From Strigamia acuminata (taxonomy: Eukaryota; Arthropoda; Chilopoda; Geophilomorpha; Linotaeniidae), in assembly GCA_949358305.1 (NCBI GenBank), contig OX442324.1, forward strand, positions 9,211,601 to 9,275,600: DNA of 64,000 nt, written 5' to 3'. Both the position numbers and the translations under genes were made by a program. The stretch's first letter is position 1. Every line of letters starts with the position of its first letter. Shown in pieces: positions 60,558 to 64,000 of this stretch. The notes under the pieces are model-generated. The model did not search any database. It worked only from the letters and a program-made list of their open reading frames with translations, and was not told where the DNA came from.

Positions 60558-63500
60558 TTATGCTCGGAAGATCTTCGAAGTCAGTGATCGCATACGTTCT
60601 GATGCGAGCCATTTTGTAAAAATGTCCGCGATGTTAATCTCGCCGGCCACTTTTCGAAGATCGAAGACTCCCGCCGTAAACCACTCCCTGAGCCAATGAT
60701 ATTTCACGCGAATGTGTTTCGTTTTCGCGTTCTTGGTGTCGTTGGACCTAAATTGAATAGAGGCCAGGGCGTCGGAATATACGATGGGTCGAGACAGTCG
60801 ATTGAGAATCCGAAAATCGGTGTAGACGTGGTCGAGCCAGAAAAGTTCTTTCACACACTCTACTAGGGCGATAAATTCTGCTTCCATTGTAGAGCATGCC
60901 ACTGTCGATTGTTTGCGGCATGACCAGCCGATGGGCACGTTTCCGACATATACAATGTATCCTCCGAAGCTCAATGACGTTTCCGGGTCGCTCGCCCACG
61001 ATGCATCGGTGAAAGCTGACAGTTGGCTGGAAGCGCAACCGGATAGTTCGATGCAAAGGTCTGCAGTATTTGCCACGTACTGCAGAACCTGTAACAAAGC
61101 GCGAATGTGGGTTCGATTATAGCACGTGTTGAACTGTGCTAGAGCGATAACGGAATATAGAATGTCGGGACGTGTTCTCGATGCCAGGAACAGTAATGAG
61201 CCGATTAGAGATCGGTAAGGAAAATCCTCCAAATTTTCGGTTGACCCTCTGACGAGTGTGGTTCCAGGGGTCACTGGCACTTTAACGAGGTTGTTAGTCG
61301 TCGTCCCGAACTTCTTAACAATCTTTGCGATATAGGCACGTTGGGTGATGAACGTGCGTCCGGCGTCGCGGATGAATTCGACGCCTAGGAGCTTCGTGAT
61401 CGGGCCAAGATTTACGATGTCGAATTTCGAACTGATCAGCTGAATCAGTTGTTTGAAGGCACTGTCGGATGCATAAAATAAAACGATATCGTCCACGTAA
61501 ACCAGCATAACAGCTGTGTTGCCGAATACGTAGACGCAGTTGCATGCCGGCATCTTTCGAAATCCGAGGGCCCGAAGTGTTTCGTCGAGTTTTTCGAACC
61601 ACTGTCTTCTGGACTGGTGGAGACCGTATAATGACTTGATGAGTAGCCATACGTTGTTTGGGTCGGAACATGTGGCACCTGCCGGGATTCGCATGTAAAC
61701 CTTATGCTTTAACTCCCCGTACAGGTACGCACATTTAACGTCGAGATGGGCGTCCTTCCAGCCGCGTAATACAACGAGAAGACAGAAGAATAAACGAATG
61801 AGAATGAAGTTCACAACCGGACTAAACACTTCGTCGAAATCCACACCGAGGATTTGGCGAAAACCTTGTGCTACTAGGCGTGCTCGATATCGGGTGACGG
61901 TTCCGGCTACATCGGTCTTCAACTTAAAAATCCACTTGCAGCCGAGTATTGTGGTGTTCGGTGGCTTAGGAACTTCTTCATAAATTTCCCTTTCTTTGAA
62001 AGTGTCTAATTCTTCTTGTATGGCTTCGCGCCATTTCGGAGCGTCGTTGAATTTCGGAATCTCAGCATATGAAGCAGGTTCAGTTCGGCATAAATGAGCC
62101 GCATGACGAACGCCCGGAAGAGTCGGCAATTTATGTTCGAGGTTACCGAAGAAGAAAAGTTCGGGTTCATAATCGATGTTATTCAACATGCAGTAGTCTT
62201 CAATGTCCTTGTAAGATCTGAGTCGAATCTTTGGAGTTGGAAAATAATAAACATCGATTAAAATGGATCCCGGTTTTTGATCTTTCCTAAGATCTTCTTC
62301 ACGGACCCACTCGCTGCACTTCCCGTCACCACCGACGAATCGCCACATGTGAGTTGTATGGCGAGCAGTTGCCGCAGCAACTTCAGTCCCTAATACAGGT
62401 GCGGGTGACATGGGAGCCGGATCGAAGACTTGTAACGTGTGCGATGTAGGGTCGTCAGCACGTTGTTGTCGACGTGTCGTAACAAATCTTAGCGGATCAC
62501 GTGGAGGAGAATGCGGCGTTGAGCGTCGAGGTGACGGTGGTGCAGACGGAAAAGGCGTAGACGGAGGTGTTTGACGTGGTGATTGGTCGGGTGATGTGCC
62601 AGTAAATTCGGATGTGCCCGGATACATGGATGCACTCTCAATGGGTTCAACATCATCTGCCGTGTCACCTCCTTCCTCTTCATATAATTTGAGATATGAT
62701 TGAGAATATCGCAACGTTGCTGAACCTGGTGGTTGAGTTGCACATAGATCCAACAATAGTTGTTCCGGTGTCGTCGGAGGTGGCAAGAAAATATGCGGAA
62801 AAATTGGCGGCGTGTGCATTGTCACAGATGTGGAGGTCTGGTTACCGTTGCTGTCATCGGAATCATTATCCGAACGATTTGATCTTTCGGAGTCAGATCT
62901 CCTCGGCCAAGCGTGATACCTGACATCGTCATTGAATGAAACTGACTGTTGTCCGGGACTAGTAAACGATTCCTCAGGTCCTTGGGTCGAAACTTTGATG
63001 GACTTTTGATACGATTGTCTTTCATCAACCTTAACGTGAATGGATTCGTAAACTTTATTATCAGCCGGGTTCCAAATTCTGTATCCACGGGTCCCTGTGG
63101 CGTAGCCGATTAAATACCCCTCCCAGGCCCGCGGATCCAGTTTCTTGCGGCCTGGTGCGGTGAAGTGCACCCAGCATTTGGAGCCCAGTTTACGTAAGTG
63201 TCGTAATGACAATGCTCTCTGCCGCCAAAGGATGTACGGGACTTGATTGTTAAGTCGTGAATGAGGACTCCGGTTCTTGATATAAGAAAACGAGACTGCG
63301 AGTTCGGCCCAGAGCGCTTCCGGCAATTTAGTTTCGGATAGAACTGCGCGAAAATTGTCGGCCATTGTTCGGATTATGCGCTCGGCCGTGCCGTTCATTT
63401 GGGGCGATGATGGGTTCGTTCGCTGACCCTGAATCCCTTTGTCCTGAAGGTAGCGGAGAAATTCGTTTGATAAAAATTCACCGCCTCGATCAGTACGTAT

Positions 63501-63757
63501 GGCTTTGACGCTCGTTTCTTGTATCCGCTCCACCCTTGCAACAAAGTCTTTGAAAGATGCGAAAACTTGCGATTTCTGAGCCAATGGAATAATCCAACAG
63601 TAACGGGTGGCGTCGTCTATGATAGTGAGAACAAAACGCGCCGCTCCAAACGATGGGACGGGGGCCGGTCTCCACACGTCCATGTGAAGGAGGTCCAATG
63701 GCTTAGAAGTAGAAGGATTTGGATCTGGTTTGTGCGATGCTCTCGTAGACTTTGCTG
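60558..63757 (-). pseudogene. Copia-H pol: integrase, reverse transcriptase, RNase H (5'-truncated)
   Basis: A single open frame of about 1,066 codons, closely related to Copia-C. It begins inside the GAG-pre-integrase region at AKSTRASHKP; the preceding MLAT is foreign sequence. Integrase core (LLHMDVWRP, IRTDRGGEF, MNGTAERIIRT), WEGYLIGYA, long Pro/Ser linker, RVT_2 reverse transcriptase (RARLVAQGFRQ, DVKCAYLYGE, VYVDDIVLF near 61490-61520) and RNase H through ADIFTKWL to the normal end. The Gly of YGLHQSGRQW is Arg here. Gag, protease and both LTRs are missing. Confidence 0.88.
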
Positions 63758-64000
63758 TTGCTAGCAACCGCGATGGAATCGTTAGCGGTTCAACTTTTGG
63801 TTTTTGGACAGAAAGTGTCTTTAGATTTTTAATAATCTTTTTGTCTTCATTTAGTATCGTTTAGCCTGATCGCCAGGAATTTGGAGCACTTACCTGCGCT
63901 GATTTCTTGGTCTTGACTGTCTGGGACGAGCTGCGTTGCCATGCCAACTCGTCGCTGCTTTAGATTTAAGTTTTAGCAGAGCTTAGAGCATTTTCTCTTA
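63758..64000 (-). other. Unclassified sequence flanking Copia-H, possibly host gene
   Basis: Not similar to any element in the window. A 10-base palindrome TTGCTAGCAA lies at the junction (63758-63767). It contains the possible exon listed separately. Confidence 0.4.
63894..63942 (-). CDS. Possible first coding exon of a host gene
   Basis: On the minus strand an ATG at 63942 in a good context (GGCATGG) opens MATQLVPDSQDQEISA, followed at 63893 by a perfect splice donor (CAG|GTAAGT). The retroelement Copia-H would then lie in the intron in the same orientation. The evidence is one short frame plus one donor, so this is only a hypothesis; I do not recognise the protein. Confidence 0.3.

Overview
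This is a metazoan genomic window made almost entirely of LTR retrotransposons; I see no complete host gene. The animal assignment rests on the Copia primer-binding sites: a 16-base match to the 3' end of metazoan initiator-Met tRNA recurs in several elements. Arthropod is a guess, from style only. Six Ty1/copia copies with coding sequence (A, C, D, E, G, H), one Copia copy reduced to LTR plus leader (B), one intact minus-strand Copia (F), two Ty3/gypsy elements (Gypsy1, Gypsy2) and one long-inverted-repeat DNA element (LIR) are present.

Layout. 1-1910: AT-rich noncoding sequence with an inverted-repeat element. 1911-5375: 5'-truncated Copia-A with a 3' LTR. 5376-6429: leader and LTR of Copia-B on the minus strand. 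6430-48655: Copia-D, split by a five-level nest. D is interrupted by the LIR (7485-45973, TSD CGGAGGAC). The LIR is interrupted by Gypsy1 (7780-22151, TSD ACTC) and by Copia-C (22592-45901, TSD ACTTT). C is interrupted by Copia-E (27315-43476, TSD TCAAA). E is interrupted by Gypsy2 (29145-38147, TSD GTAT). 48656-60488: Copia-G, whose gag is split by the intact minus-strand Copia-F (48698-55531, TSD TCCTT). 60489-63756: minus-strand Copia-H. 63757-64000: unclassified sequence with a possible host first coding exon.

The most unusual content is in the Ty3/gypsy elements. Both carry a third ORF where an envelope gene would sit, each just after a splice-acceptor-like sequence, and neither looks like an envelope. 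In Gypsy2 the third ORF has the His-Asp-Gln-Cys signature of Ulp1/C48 (SUMO-type) cysteine proteases. In Gypsy1 it is a Ser/Arg-rich, acidic-tailed protein with a dense Cys cluster. Gypsy1 also shows a textbook -1 frameshift signal (A AAA AAC, seven-base spacer, G-C hairpin) at its gag stop.

Other signals: the 3' ends of the Copia LTRs carry short-loop hairpins whose stems differ between copies yet stay paired; C, E and G share an Asp-Cys-Gly protease motif; Copia-F has an LTR/primer-site spacing that does not fit normal LTR architecture. LTR pairs are nearly identical in every complete element, so the nest is recent.
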